NCBI RefSeq assembly: GCF_000236905.1
Contig: NC_016527.1
Location: forward strand, 186,001 to 250,000
Direction of reading: 5' to 3'
DNA length: 64,000 nt
Source: Tetrapisispora phaffii CBS 4417
Lineage: Eukaryota; Ascomycota; Saccharomycetes; Saccharomycetales; Saccharomycetaceae
In this document: one piece after another, positions 30,901 through 41,000 of the stretch
Layout: each line of letters begins with the position of its first letter
Numbering within the stretch: the stretch's first letter is position 1
Position numbers and translations under genes: made by a program
Notes under the pieces: model-generated
Databases searched by the model: none
What the model saw: only the letters and a program-made list of their open reading frames with translations
What the model was told of the DNA's origin: nothing

Positions 30901-31121
30901 TTTTCTTAAGTGCATTAATAAAAAATGTTAACGAACATATAAGATTTAAAGGTATCCTAAGAGATTTTCTAGTCCAAATCAAAGAATATGGTGGAGATCC
31001 TGTCGATTTTTTGTTAGAGGAAGATAATGAGGAAACTAATCAAAATTTACTTCTTAATGCTGATATGTTTTTAATAGCCGGAATGCAAAGACCCTATGAG
31101 ATCGATGACGTTGAAATGTAG
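27903..31121 (+). CDS. CRM1: exportin-1 (Crm1), nuclear export receptor
   Basis: 1072 residues from the ATG at 27903 (S. cerevisiae 1084). Crm1 with Ran-GTP carries leucine-rich NES cargo, pre-60S particles and snRNAs out of the nucleus. The N-terminal CRIME/importin-beta domain starts FYKGHGKEQNDAQTILTKFQ; about 20 HEAT repeats follow. The NES-groove helices are recognisable: IIKYLLELHDK, SNIMYVVGQYPRFLK and FLKTIIDKLFEFM. The C-terminal DFLVQIKEYGGDP is the usual end of the superhelix. At the position of human Cys528 and S. cerevisiae Thr539 this protein has His527. Several usually conserved segments are diverged for an exportin. Upstream is CCH1, as in YGR217-218. Confidence 0.96.
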   Translation: MESILDSNKDFDIQLFDRVVEAFYKGHGKEQNDAQTILTKFQADNNSWQRTDQILQYSENIQSKFIALSILDNLIVSRWNMLPNDQKINIRTFIVGMILSVCNDDSLFNSNRELINKANLVLVQIIKKDWPARWSNFLPELIDSSKYSENICQNNLEILKVLAEEIFEYSSEKLTQAKVIKLKVSMTSEFPLIYEFCHDILANTDSSRLINSSLNTLLCYINCFPINYIFDSNILDLLSLQYFPEPETRLVALKFLTEVSMLNLNGNKTYLEKIIKSIENVMNITASNLIQPDCDLSVIYNEFNISDQRFFRNFTIYLTTFLQNYREFCDENRSFDDLMIALHICLMKLSYINEKENFKIVLDYWHNFVADLYHEIQRLPIFDLATAASSGAVNPSFYKNFPLTKHRYDDICSQLRVLIVEKMARPEEVFIVENDEGVIIREYMKDSDIIQTYNTERSTLVYLTHLDVRDTEKIMLDKLLKQVDQSEWSRQTLNTLCWAIGSISGTMVIDEERDFIISIIKYLLELHDKIEGGDNKRIVSSNIMYVVGQYPRFLKSHWSFLKTIIDKLFEFMHDKNSGVRDMACDTFIKISQKCKGSFLTTQPYQSDPLIETIISDIINITCDLEPQQVLIFYHACGIIVAVQGKQATRRQLLSNLLELPNTTWSLITKKHGLNTNEFWDMEKIKIVANIIRINTVVCSELHTSFCTQLIHIYPYLLKIYDSITAIISEKISTNGDSVIKTPFLRGLRTIKKEILKLVLSYVSEATNLNDVVEDLIDPLLPLVLRNYIDSTPNARDYEVLSCMAGIVKRIGHENPKISLIIFRNIFETTLDMINKELVEYPEYRIEFYKFLHSVTAVAFSIFAELPAFEFNLFMNSIFWSFKHKILEVELEGLQITIELLHNFENMEGNEQFKSYFYRTYYCTILSEVFYVITNLEHKSSFSKHCILLMKLFKLVENNLIKVSLSDDNLTIISNQEYVHNFLRNLFTNNFPQLSQKQIELFLSALIKNVNEHIRFKGILRDFLVQIKEYGGDPVDFLLEEDNEETNQNLLLNADMFLIAGMQRPYEIDDVEM

Positions 31122-31202
31122 TCCTATATGTTACAATTAATAAAATTCTATATTTTGAGAATAGTTAAAATAAATAAATTAATTTTTTTTGTTTTGTTAA
31201 AT

Positions 31203-31230
31203 AATGCTAATGTTGAAGTAGATTAGCATT
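31203..31230. repeat. hairpin between convergent CRM1 and TOS2/SKG6
   Basis: AATGCTAAT, a 10-nt loop, and ATTAGCATT. It lies in the 230-bp convergent gap, where both 3' ends must form. Confidence 0.8.
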
Positions 31231-31351
31231 TAAATGTATTAACAAGTGTTTTAATTTTGAGCTTAATAATATTAAATGCCTCTATGCTGTATATTTTTTA
31301 GTATAATAGTTGAGATATCAAATAGTCAGTGATTCCCAAAGGGCTTTTTCT

Positions 31352-33346
31352 TTAAATGTCAATATTATAATTTTGTGAAGTACCTAATTGTTTTCTTAGG
31401 TCTTCATTAGAACCATGGTGTGGCAAAACTTGGCCAATGCTTTGGGGTTGTAATACATCAAAATTATCTAACAGGCCACTGACGCGAGGTTTGTAAATAT
31501 GGAGAGGATGTCCTTGTGAAACAAGACTGTTGTTTCTAGAATTCATATCTTGGATCTTTCTAAATGAACCTGCTGCCTTATATTTAGATGCGATTGTCAA
31601 CACTGAAGGGTCAGTCATTACAATACTTTGTCTCAATTGGTATGGTAATGGAACAGTAGATTTACTTAAACCTGAATAACAAGAGGCTTGATCTTGTGCT
31701 ATTGATTGTGAATCTAAGGTATGATTATAGAACATATCAGGATGATCCATCGGATTCAAAGACGTTCCTTGTAATCTGGCAGCTTTTAGTTTAACCAAAG
31801 GTTGATATTTCTTTCTGCCCTTGAACGACGTAAAAGATTGGATTGAATCAGAGTATAATAACTTTGATGGGGTTGGTAATTGCTCATAAGCTTCCATAGT
31901 CTGAGGATGATGATATTGTTGTGGACCTTGTTGATAATATAGTTGATGGTATTGTTGTTTATCGATTTTTTGTTGTGAGTTCTCTTCTAGACCCTTAATA
32001 GAGACTTGTTCGTTATTTGCCGATCCTACTTCTTCAAAATTGATTGGCTTATAAAGCAAAGCTTCGTCATTAGGCGGTAATATATATGTACCTGAATAGA
32101 CAGACGAAGCAACCCTCGATTGGGTGCTATTATTCGGTGTTTGAAGATGGTTTGTTTCATTAGATTCGTTAGTAAACTGAATTTTTCCAAGCGGTGCCTT
32201 TAGTTCATGTATATCCTTCTTGTTATCAATTGTATTTGAAGAGGATGTATCTAAAGTTGATTGAGAGTTGTCATTCTGTAATATTTCTGGACGCATTAAA
32301 GAATCTGATGAAGATATAGTAACAGATGATAACTCATTGATACTATTAGAAGAATTGGTATCTGAATGTATCACTCTAGCTTCATTATTGAAGGAAAGAT
32401 GGGATTCAGAGTTTTCATCTTCAAAATTTTCCAAATATATTTCATAAATACTTCTTATTCTATTGATATGTTCTAACTCAGTACTATTTGAAACAATGTC
32501 ACTATAATCATTGATTGCCTCTACATCAAGTGCATGTTGTCCCATTTCAATCGAAATGTCTTTTGAGTTGACATATGTACTAGTATTAGACAATTTTGTT
32601 GAACCTTCTTTTTCTCGTAACAATTCTGACTGATGAGCTCCTAAACTTAAAGTAGATGAGTTTTTCCCAATTGGTGGTCGATAGTTGTTATTCTCAGAAA
32701 GAGTCTTTAGTATAGAAGTAGAGCTATTTTTTCTCGATCCATATAGTGAATTGGATGATATATTAGACTTCGTAGCTATTTTCCAGCCGCCAATATTAGA
32801 ATCCGGTAATTGTTTAGCATAACTAATTATTGAGCCTCTTTCTATGCCATGCGGCACTTGTAAAACATCACCTGAATTCAAAAACGGGTTAGGAGTATTG
32901 TCATTTGTATCAGTTATACTGCCATCTTTTTCTTTAAATTCACGAGAATTAGAGGAGCTGTTAGAAGAATAAGGTCTACTGCCTATGTGATTTGATAAGT
33001 ATGTGATATCACCTTCAAATTCTTGCTCATGTTTTTCATCTTCTTTCTTGTATCTTTTGAAGACAAAATATAATATTACACATAACAACAGAAAAGTAAC
33101 TCCAACAGGTATACCAACAGCTAAACCAACTGTAAGCGCTTGAGAGTTGTTTTTCTTGTGTGTACACTCTGCTCTGCTACCTGTACAGGTTGCAGAAGCC
33201 TTTGATTTCGTAGATGATGTAGTTACCGTCGTAGATGCAGCACTCGATGTGATTGCCCTTTCTATTAAGGTCACATACACAGTTGTCATTGCTTCAGTTT
33301 TATCGTACCCATTCAAAGTGCTTTCGTAAGTGTCCAGATCTAGCAT
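31352..33346 (-). CDS. TOS2: single-pass membrane polarity protein, Tos2/Skg6 family
   Basis: 664 residues. A short Ser/Thr-rich extracellular part with a TCTGSRAECT motif precedes one transmembrane helix at about 71-96 (QALTVGLAVGIPVGVTFLLL and on), then a basic stop-transfer KRYKKEDEK and a long disordered Ser/Asn-rich cytoplasmic tail. This matches Tos2 and its ohnologue Skg6, which sit at the bud site and neck and help anchor the Cdc24 polarity module. Conserved tail blocks include GRKKYQPLVKLKAARLQGTS and DPSVLTIASKYKAAGSFRK. TOS2 means target of SBF, and an SBF box lies at 33784-33790 upstream. It is not possible to say which ohnologue is retained: TOS2 is YGR221C and SKG6 is YHR149C, and both neighbourhoods merge here. 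Confidence 0.82.
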   Translation of the reverse strand: MLDLDTYESTLNGYDKTEAMTTVYVTLIERAITSSAASTTVTTSSTKSKASATCTGSRAECTHKKNNSQALTVGLAVGIPVGVTFLLLCVILYFVFKRYKKEDEKHEQEFEGDITYLSNHIGSRPYSSNSSSNSREFKEKDGSITDTNDNTPNPFLNSGDVLQVPHGIERGSIISYAKQLPDSNIGGWKIATKSNISSNSLYGSRKNSSTSILKTLSENNNYRPPIGKNSSTLSLGAHQSELLREKEGSTKLSNTSTYVNSKDISIEMGQHALDVEAINDYSDIVSNSTELEHINRIRSIYEIYLENFEDENSESHLSFNNEARVIHSDTNSSNSINELSSVTISSSDSLMRPEILQNDNSQSTLDTSSSNTIDNKKDIHELKAPLGKIQFTNESNETNHLQTPNNSTQSRVASSVYSGTYILPPNDEALLYKPINFEEVGSANNEQVSIKGLEENSQQKIDKQQYHQLYYQQGPQQYHHPQTMEAYEQLPTPSKLLYSDSIQSFTSFKGRKKYQPLVKLKAARLQGTSLNPMDHPDMFYNHTLDSQSIAQDQASCYSGLSKSTVPLPYQLRQSIVMTDPSVLTIASKYKAAGSFRKIQDMNSRNNSLVSQGHPLHIYKPRVSGLLDNFDVLQPQSIGQVLPHHGSNEDLRKQLGTSQNYNIDI

Positions 33347-33783
33347 GACGAATTATTAAACTTTAGAAATGTGACAACCAACGGTCCAGCTGCGCCCGAT
33401 CACTAAATTGTTGATGATCTTATATTTTTATTTGATCGGTTAGCATAGAGACAACTTCAAAGGGTATTTAATATCTAAGATTTTATATATACATCTATAT
33501 TCTATAATTTTAAAGAACTAAGAATGAATATAAAAGCAATTGAGAGTACCAAATTAGGAAATGCTTTGCTCGATCGATTTACTAAACTGTCAGCAAATTC
33601 TTTATTTTGACCATATTATTACCAATTCGTATCGAATAGTTATCGAAATGGACACTAAGTTTAACGTAAGGTGATTTTTTAGGAACTGGACAGGTTCTAC
33701 TGCAATAGCTGTCTGTTGTCGTTTTGTAAAATATTTTCTCAATAGGTAAACAATAAGACACGAGAACTTTTAAATATGTCAAA

Positions 33784-33790
33784 CGCGAAA
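33784..33790 (+). promoter_or_regulatory. SBF (SCB) box upstream of TOS2/SKG6
   Basis: CGCGAAA, inside ACGCGAAAA, matches the Swi4-Swi6 consensus CRCGAAA. It lies 438 bp upstream of the start codon. Confidence 0.45.
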
Positions 33791-33994
33791 ATTTTGAAGC
33801 TTGAATAAAGTCTAAAAGTTGCAATTGTTTCGAAACTGAATCTTTTATTGAATTGTATTTTCTTTTGAATTTCGACTGATAGAATTGAAGTAGGGTCCTC
33901 TTTCTAGCATTCTCTGCTGTATTATATTATATTTTACTTCATGTTTACGTTAATGCATACTATCCCTTGAAGTTGATAGTGGTCCGAATTGATT

Positions 33995-34302
33995 GTATCG
34001 GTTTCGTTACTTTGGAAGAGAAGTAACGAAAAGGTACTCTTGATTCTTAGAGCCCGTGCTAATCGAATAGGCTAGTTAGTTTTATATAGGTAAAGAAAAA
34101 GCTAATAAAATATCGGCCAAATACCAAGATAGACAAAATATTTGTGCATTCGATACGTTAATACCATGTTCTCATGGTATAATAAAGTATTGAAAATATA
34201 AATACATTTCATTACTGTGAAATACGAATAAAACGCATTCAAGATGTTGAAATGTATAAAGTTGGGAGCGGACGACATCGTTGATGAACTTCGTTCATCA
34301 AC
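33995..34302 (+). ncRNA. candidate structured element, three hairpins (strand and transcription unproven)
   Basis: Helix 1 (33995-34037): GTATC/GGTAC closes on an 11-bp perfect stem TTTCGTTACTT/AAGTAACGAAA with an 8-nt loop; the outer part uses one G.U pair possible only in + strand RNA. Helix 2 (34153-34190): ATAC/GTAT, an internal loop, then ATACCATG/CATGGTAT with a tetraloop TTCT. Helix 3 (34280-34302): GTTGATGAAC/GTTCATCAAC with a TTC triloop; CGGA/TCCG could extend it to 34269-34320. Three stems of this quality within 310 bp exceed what the surrounding intergenic DNA shows. It could be a non-coding RNA, or three independent inverted repeats. Confidence 0.25.
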
Positions 34303-34883
34303 TATAAAGGTTTTAATCCGATTTTAATATTAGAGATTTAAATATGGGTCTCTATGACAATCAGATCAAACAAAATCAATTATAAAAAGGAGTTCCAAAA
34401 AATATTTAGGATATAGTAGTGACCAGCATTACCTGTAAAAGAAAGACAATACCCGGATGGCTCTGGTAAAAGGCAAGAACCATGTTCGATATAAGTTATA
34501 TTTTAATAAATAAAATACTTCTTGATATTGATCTTTCATCACATTTTTCCATTGACTATACCCATGGTTTTCTTTTCCTGATAAGTAATAAAAAGATACA
34601 AATGAGATTATAATAAGAACGTAACAGTAGTAAGAATTAAATATTTCTTAAAATCAAATTTTTCCTTCTCTTTTTATATCAAAGTTTTCATTTTTTAAAA
34701 AAATTAAGGATTGAAAGAATTGAACATAAGAGGTCACTTTGAACGATCACGCATGTCAGATTCATATAAGATACGTTTAATCATAACAAGATCATATTGC
34801 TAATTATATATTTATGAATGAAAATAATTGCAGAGGCTACAATGTATACAACTAAACAATTGTTTATTTAATATCTACTCCGA

Positions 34884-36269
34884 TTATAATGCTACATTTT
34901 CTAAATCTTTCTTTAAATTGTCAATGTCTTCAGTTTCTTTGGATTTTTCATCCTTGATAACTTCTTCTTTAACTGCTTCTTCTTCTGCCTCCTCTTCTTC
35001 AACTGGCTCTTCCTTAACTGGATCTTTCTTAACTGGCTCTTTCTTAACTGGCCCTTTCTTAACTGGCTCTTCTTCGACTGGCTCTTCTTCGACTGGTTCT
35101 TCCTTGGCCGGCTCTTCTTCATCTTCGGTCATTATCATTTCTTCATCGTTAAAATTGTTTACACTTTCGCTTACAACTCTTGAAGGAGCCTTTTCAGTTG
35201 GAACATTGGTATTCTGTGTAGTTTCCTGTGCGTGCTGAGCAGCTTGTATCAATACTTTATACGATCCGATGGCTCTATCCTTCAATACATCTAAATATTC
35301 CTTGATTGGACCGTTTCTGCTTTTGTCTCTAAATGCTAGTTCACCGTCACCATTTAAGTAATCGTCAGAATCATCAACTAGATACCAATTACCAACCTCC
35401 AAGTCATTAGCAAAAGATAATAAAAAGATACCCCAGTTGTTAGCTACGACGTATTTGGTATCAAAATCTCTACCGAATATAATAACTTGACCGTATTTAC
35501 CCAATTCACCAGGAGCTAAATCAACACCAACATGATTACCAGCCAAATCTGTCAATAAAGGAATCCAACCTGCATTAGCATATACTGGTTGAATAGCATG
35601 AGGAGGGATCGATTTTTGTTCAGGGATATTTGCTAATTTAAACTGACTTTGCGACTGACCTTGAGTGCTTGATGAACCTTCTTGGGCACGCTGACGACTT
35701 TGTTGTTGTTCTTGACGTCTTTTCAGACTGGCAGCTACGTTTCTCCAAGTCTGTGTCATATGTACGATTTCATCTAATTTCATCAATTGTAAACCATAAA
35801 CTAAACCTGAGGTCCCTGTGATGGATTCCAAATCTTCTTGACCATTATGAATTTTTAAAGAAGCCCTTACTGATGGAGGAAATATAATATCCAGATCTTC
35901 TTCGGCCCTTAGGACGTCATTATGAGTACAGGGATCATCTAAAGTTGCATTTAAATCAGGATTATTTTCGGAAGACCACTTATCTATGTGTGTCCATGCT
36001 AAAATGACCTCTGATACACCTTCATTGTCGTTTGCATTGAAGTTCTCAATATCAATTGCTTCAGCGTTATCATGATAACCCATCTCTTCATCGACACCAC
36101 TGTTACTATAAGTATTATTACTGTTTAGATATACCTTGCTTTGGTTTCTATTGCCACTTCTGGAGTTCATATTAAAATTTGGAGTTGAATTCGGATCGTA
36201 CTCAGCATAATGGTCTGAGGTACTATAAGTGTAGAACAGTTCCTTAACTTTTTTCTTAAATAAATCCAT
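34884..36269 (-). CDS. SMI1: cell-wall integrity and growth coordinator Smi1/Knr4
   Basis: 461 residues from the ATG at 36269 (MDLFKKKVKELFYT, as in S. cerevisiae); the frame runs 16 codons further to a TTG only. Smi1/Knr4 interacts with Slt2 and other signalling proteins to couple cell-wall synthesis to growth and budding; it is the founder of the SMI1/KNR4 (SUKH) fold. Core landmarks: HNDVLRAEEDLDIIFPPSVR, QEDLESITGTSGLVYGLQLM, HAIQPVYANAGWIPLLTD, NHVGVDLAPGELGKYGQVII, and FLLSFANDLEVGNWYLVDD. The tail is low-complexity Glu/Lys with a tandem five-residue repeat (EEEPV to KKEPV, about eight units near 34990-35120), probably length-variable between strains. It is divergent from BNS1, like YGR229C and YGR230W. 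Confidence 0.96.
   Translation of the reverse strand: MDLFKKKVKELFYTYSTSDHYAEYDPNSTPNFNMNSRSGNRNQSKVYLNSNNTYSNSGVDEEMGYHDNAEAIDIENFNANDNEGVSEVILAWTHIDKWSSENNPDLNATLDDPCTHNDVLRAEEDLDIIFPPSVRASLKIHNGQEDLESITGTSGLVYGLQLMKLDEIVHMTQTWRNVAASLKRRQEQQQSRQRAQEGSSSTQGQSQSQFKLANIPEQKSIPPHAIQPVYANAGWIPLLTDLAGNHVGVDLAPGELGKYGQVIIFGRDFDTKYVVANNWGIFLLSFANDLEVGNWYLVDDSDDYLNGDGELAFRDKSRNGPIKEYLDVLKDRAIGSYKVLIQAAQHAQETTQNTNVPTEKAPSRVVSESVNNFNDEEMIMTEDEEEPAKEEPVEEEPVEEEPVKKGPVKKEPVKKDPVKEEPVEEEEAEEEAVKEEVIKDEKSKETEDIDNLKKDLENVAL
34990..35120 (-). repeat. 15-bp coding minisatellite in SMI1 tail
   Basis: Tandem 15-bp units encode EEEPV, KKGPV, KKEPV and KKDPV-type pentapeptides. In-frame copy changes would alter only tail length. 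Confidence 0.8.
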
Positions 36270-37390
36270 AGTGTGTTGAAATTTTCGTTTTATACTAGGA
36301 GGGAAATATGTTTGCAAGTTGGAATGTGATAAAAGAAAGTATAATAGTTCACAACAAGCCCAAGCACTTGGTAACTATATTTAAATAACATCATTTTCCT
36401 ATATATATATATATTAGAATATAAATTTCATGTTATTAATTATTTAGAGTTCCTTACTGGAACAACTTCAATGCACAAAACAATTCCACAAAAATTTGAT
36501 TTCGAATCAAAACTAAACCCACAATTGTCCGGACTATTCTTAGTGATAGATCAAAAAAAAAAAAATCTCACGCCCTTCCCTCATTTCCGAGCAAAGTCGT
36601 GAAATTTTTCAAAACCATGGATGGTCGTCGTCAGAGTTGATAGAGACGATGTAAAGTCTCGAGACAACATTGCCAGAGATGCTGCAGAATAAGGTGATGT
36701 TAGGGGGAGCTACCGGTGTATATGTCTGATTACAGAGAGCTTTAAAGTGTAGGACTCAAGTGGAGCTAGTGTGGTCCATTTTATATACATATATATATCC
36801 AAGGCATTGGGTTATGAGTTATGGGTATGACAAGAGTGAGCGTCCCCCCATGGCAGAGACACTTTTGGCAAAAGTCATTGGAAGCCAGGGTAACGCGAGC
36901 TGGGCTACTGCTTTCTATTTGACAGATCTTCAAATTTTCCTATTTGGGCGATCCGTGCGGTTCCGTTATTTCTTGACGTTGAAGAAACATGCGTAGACAG
37001 GAGATTTCAGATCAATTTATTATCCTAATGTGGTAATATGTAAACAACCAGATCTGAAACTTGTCCTCGAGATGCTGAAGGTGATATGAGAGACGTGATG
37101 TGAAGTTGCATTAGAATCAACCATGATAGAGCTCGATGGCACGCATTCTGTAACAGATGCGGAGGGTTCCGGTTGCACGATCCCTGCTGGCAGGCTATTG
37201 ATTGGAAAGGACATCGAATGCAGTTCATGCATGAAATTTCTCGGTTTCATTAAAGTAACTTTGTAATACGTATTAGCTATATATATATAAGCACTCAAAG
37301 TGTAATTTACTAACACAATTCGATAATCATATAATAACAGACGCCTAGTAGTTCGCCTACGACAACATTGCATACTGGATAAATTATAAT
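36270..37390. other. SMI1-BNS1 divergent promoter region
   Basis: 1.12 kb with patches of raised GC at 36600-36730, 36830-36990 and 37050-37210. Short stems are present (GTTG..GAGAC/GTCTC..CAAC at 36636-36668; perfect 12-bp palindrome TAATACGTATTA at 37264-37275). A 78-codon + frame at 36760-36996 and a 127-codon minus frame at 37020-37403 have no recognised homology. There is an (AT)n tract near 36400. Confidence 0.45.
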
Positions 37391-37765
37391 ATGGGTGCAG
37401 CAAAGTTCATTGAGAAAGAGTCTTCAAGTAACGTTGCAACTAAGAACACTAATGAGAATTCAAACAAGAATAATGAAATAAAAAGCATATTAGTGAAAAA
37501 ACCTTTCTCGTTGCAAAAAGCTTTATTCGACAAGAAGCATCCATCGCATGCCATTAAGAAATACAACTCAAAATCAGAAAAACAAAATAAAAATAACTTA
37601 AGAGACAAGTTTGCATCTCCAACAGATAGATTATTATCACCATGCTCAAAGAAATTGAACGATCATAAATCTAAGCTGTTCAAAGTAAATTCAGTTCCAA
37701 CCAAGTTGACATTCAACCAGAAAAATGAATCTGATGATTATGATTCTGATTTAAGTGACTCATAA
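37391..37765 (+). CDS. BNS1: mitotic-exit regulator, Bns1/Spo12 family
   Basis: 124 residues (Bns1 137, Spo12 173). The family signature FASPTDRLLSPCSKKLNDHK is at 74-93 and the acidic end DDYDSDLSDS follows. These small nucleolar proteins belong to the FEAR network that frees Cdc14 phosphatase in early anaphase and in meiosis I; the signature contains minimal Cdk sites (SPT, SPC). The N-terminal half is Asn/Lys-rich and unconserved. It faces SMI1, as YGR230W does, but PHO81 and SPO16 further on are from both tracks, so it may equally be the single survivor of the BNS1/SPO12 pair. Confidence 0.85.
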   Translation: MGAAKFIEKESSSNVATKNTNENSNKNNEIKSILVKKPFSLQKALFDKKHPSHAIKKYNSKSEKQNKNNLRDKFASPTDRLLSPCSKKLNDHKSKLFKVNSVPTKLTFNQKNESDDYDSDLSDS

Positions 37766-38051
37766 ACGATCTGGCATCAAGAGTGGTCAAAATGACCGTT
37801 AATCTTCGGCAGTGAATCTTGTTTCAGATTCTATTCAAGAATGGATTTCAATAATCACAAATCCAAAAGGTGAAGGCTTCCATCAAAGAATATCAAATCA
37901 CTCTATTCATATAATACATTCATAGTAGACAATTTTGAGTTCCTGTTGTCTAATATCAAAAATAAAAGTATATATATTTTACTGTAGTATATATCGATAC
38001 CATAAGACTTATTACATTTCTTCAATATTCCTCTATTTATTAGTACATTTA

Positions 38052-41000
38052 TTAATTAATTCTGCTAAACTCTAACTCGGAATCAACCAAAACACCATTG
38101 ATGTTGTCATCAATTGAGACACTTTCAGAATGATCAACGTTTGAACTTATTAATAGTAATCCGTTCGCTCTTATTATCTCTGCCAGTTGAGGAGAAATTT
38201 GTAATATCTCATTTGGAATGACTATACCTAATAAATTATTATTAGCAGATAGTTTTATTTTTTCATGGATGCAATAATATCCATCATCTTTATCTAGAAC
38301 AGTATCAAATTTTGGCATAATGGTTCTTAATCTATGGGCAGTATCCATTATAAATTCATTGTTTAGCTTGTATAATGAATTTATAATGAATATAACTGCA
38401 AAATTTGGTTGTTTCCAATTAATAATAGAGCATGCTTGGATGTTGCATGAACTGAACATAATAGATCTTAGTGATTTACCAGAATGTCGCAAATCTCTAA
38501 TATGCTCGAAGGTTGTTAGAAGAACTGTGTCTATATAGGAATTCAAGTCAACAACTTTAGTCCCACTCAGTAGGACTTTACCAAATTCTTGTTCAGTTGG
38601 ATATGCAACTTGTATATCTAATTGAATGGAAGAGGACGAGGTGGCCAGTAATTTCTCTAATGTTACAACTTTGTCCTTAAGATAATGTTTCAAATCATTC
38701 GAATTATTAAACTCAGGAATCTTTTCTATATCATAACCGATAATTCTCTCTAATTGTTCCTTGTCAAGATCTAGCATAAATATATTAACACCACCCACCA
38801 ACAGATAAACTGAAGGAGTTACCACAACAGTACCATCTCTTAAAGAAGATACTTTGACCGAAAGATAACTACCTTTTAAAGAGGAACTTGTAACAAACTC
38901 GTGAATAGAATTGTTAATAGTATTGTCGCTAGTAGTGGATTTCCAATATGTCTCGTATTTTGATATATCCAATGGTTTCACAATATTACAAGGAAAGATT
39001 ATCTGGTAATCGACGGTTAGAGTCCCAATATATTTCAATTTATAATCAAATAGTGGCATTGATGCAGTTCCTGTACCATCTAATGATTGAAGGTTCAACA
39101 TATTTGGTATAACGGTTGTCTTTGCAAGAAGTCTCGTACCATAGGATGGGTAAATTTCAAAATCTACATTAAACTTTTCAAAGGAATCGACTTGGAAAAT
39201 AATCTCACTGTCCTCTTCTTCCTTGATGGGCAATATAATATTACGTGGAAATGATTCAGGAGAGTTAGATGTCAATGTAATTCTCCCAGGTTGAAGCGAA
39301 AGTACACCATCATCTTGGTTAAATTTAATAAAATCTTGATTAGATTTTAAAATTATTTTTACAAAAGTTTTCTTTTCCAAAAAATTATGACCATATTTTC
39401 TCAAAGGAATAATAGGCGGAGGCAATGCAAAATCAGGTATTTCATCGAAATCATCATCTAATTTAATGGTATTTGATGCTACAGTGCCATTAGTTGATGG
39501 CACTCTTTTACGGATATCCGATGAATTCAGTTTTTTTAAAATTAAATTTAAAACATTAATATGACCTTCCCAGATGGCATAAAATAAAGGTCCTCTATCA
39601 TTCTCATCGGTAATTTCTGCATCTGCGCCATTATCAAGTAATTCTGTTACAACGTGGCTATGCCCTTCTTGAACTGCATATATTAACGGGGTCCATTTAT
39701 TAAATTCATCAATTCCATTTGCATCAGCTCCATTCGAAATTAACAATTTGATCAATTCTTTGCTCCCACCTCTTTTTGCCACTATATGTAGACATCCTAA
39801 ACCTATGTAATCTGTAGTTTTATTTACCTCAATTGACCCAATTTGTAATAGTAACTTTGCTGCGTCGTAATTGTTAGATTCGCATGCAATAATCAATGGT
39901 GCAAACTGAGGATTTGAGCTTTCATCTGATTCTGGTGATGGTTTTGCATTACCTTCCAAAAGGAGAGTTTTGACGATATCATTGTGGTTATTTATTATGG
40001 CTAAACTCATTGGGGTATGGGAATTATTATCTAAATCGTCAACAGAATTTAATAATTGTGATGCTATTATAAGCTTGACAAACTCAAGTTTTCCAAATTC
40101 GGATGCATAATGTAAAGGTATTCTAAGATGAGAATCTTTAGCATTAAGCAGTTTACGAAAGACCTCCGTAGGTAACCTTTTAAAAGCTTCTTGTAAAATG
40201 AAATGTCTAGAGTGTGCCATGCATCTAGCAGACTCATGTAAAATATTTCTTCTGGAAAAAACTACATCACTTTCATCGAAATAGGCTAAATCAATGTGTA
40301 ACTTCACTGATTCATAAAAAGTCTGTAGTGCATCATCTGATAGTTCACTATCGATCAATAAACTAAATAGTTTTGATGTTGAATCACGAAATTTAATATT
40401 TAGATCAACTTCATTATTTTTATTCAATTGTTCAACATTATATTTAATTTTATTATCAAAAAATGATGTTAACATATTTTTCTTCCTTGTTTCATCTTTA
40501 ATTTTATCTATGTAAATTAATTCTTTATACCAATCTTCGATTTCCGATTCAATTTCCATTTCATAATCAAAATTAGCTAACTGTAAATTGTTTGTATCAT
40601 CTGTTATTTGATTATTAACTACATTAATCGGACTATGTCTGTCAGTCAGTTCATCATGCACCGTGTTAACCGTATCATTTTTCTTTGTATCTCTCATTAA
40701 CGAAGCTATTCCTTCATGATCTACAGATCCTCTTATTGAATTTCTAGTCATATTTGAACCATTTGGGTTTGCATAAGATTGACTGCATATTTCATCTAAA
40801 GTGATTAATAATGTTAGTATTGAATCATTCAATACTGAAATATCATTTTTTGTGAATATAGGTTGAACAGAAATGACTGTTGCAAAATAAAATTCCTTTT
40901 GTTGTGAGTGCGACCTTTTATCCCATTTTTTTAATACTTTTAAGAAACCTGTTCTATTTAACTTAACGTATTGTTCCAAATTATCTAAATCTTTTTGAAA

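Larger units (their letters stand above)
33347..34883. other. TOS2/SKG6 promoter - SMI1 3' interval with hairpin cluster
   Basis: 1.54 kb between two minus-strand genes. It contains an SBF box at 33784-33790 and three strong inverted repeats within 33995-34320. No reading frame resembles a protein. The part nearest SMI1 is plain AT-rich DNA. Confidence 0.55.

Noticed and set aside
36760..37403. 78- and 127-codon frames in the SMI1-BNS1 gap
   Set aside because: No homology, no good start context; the minus frame overlaps the BNS1 start.
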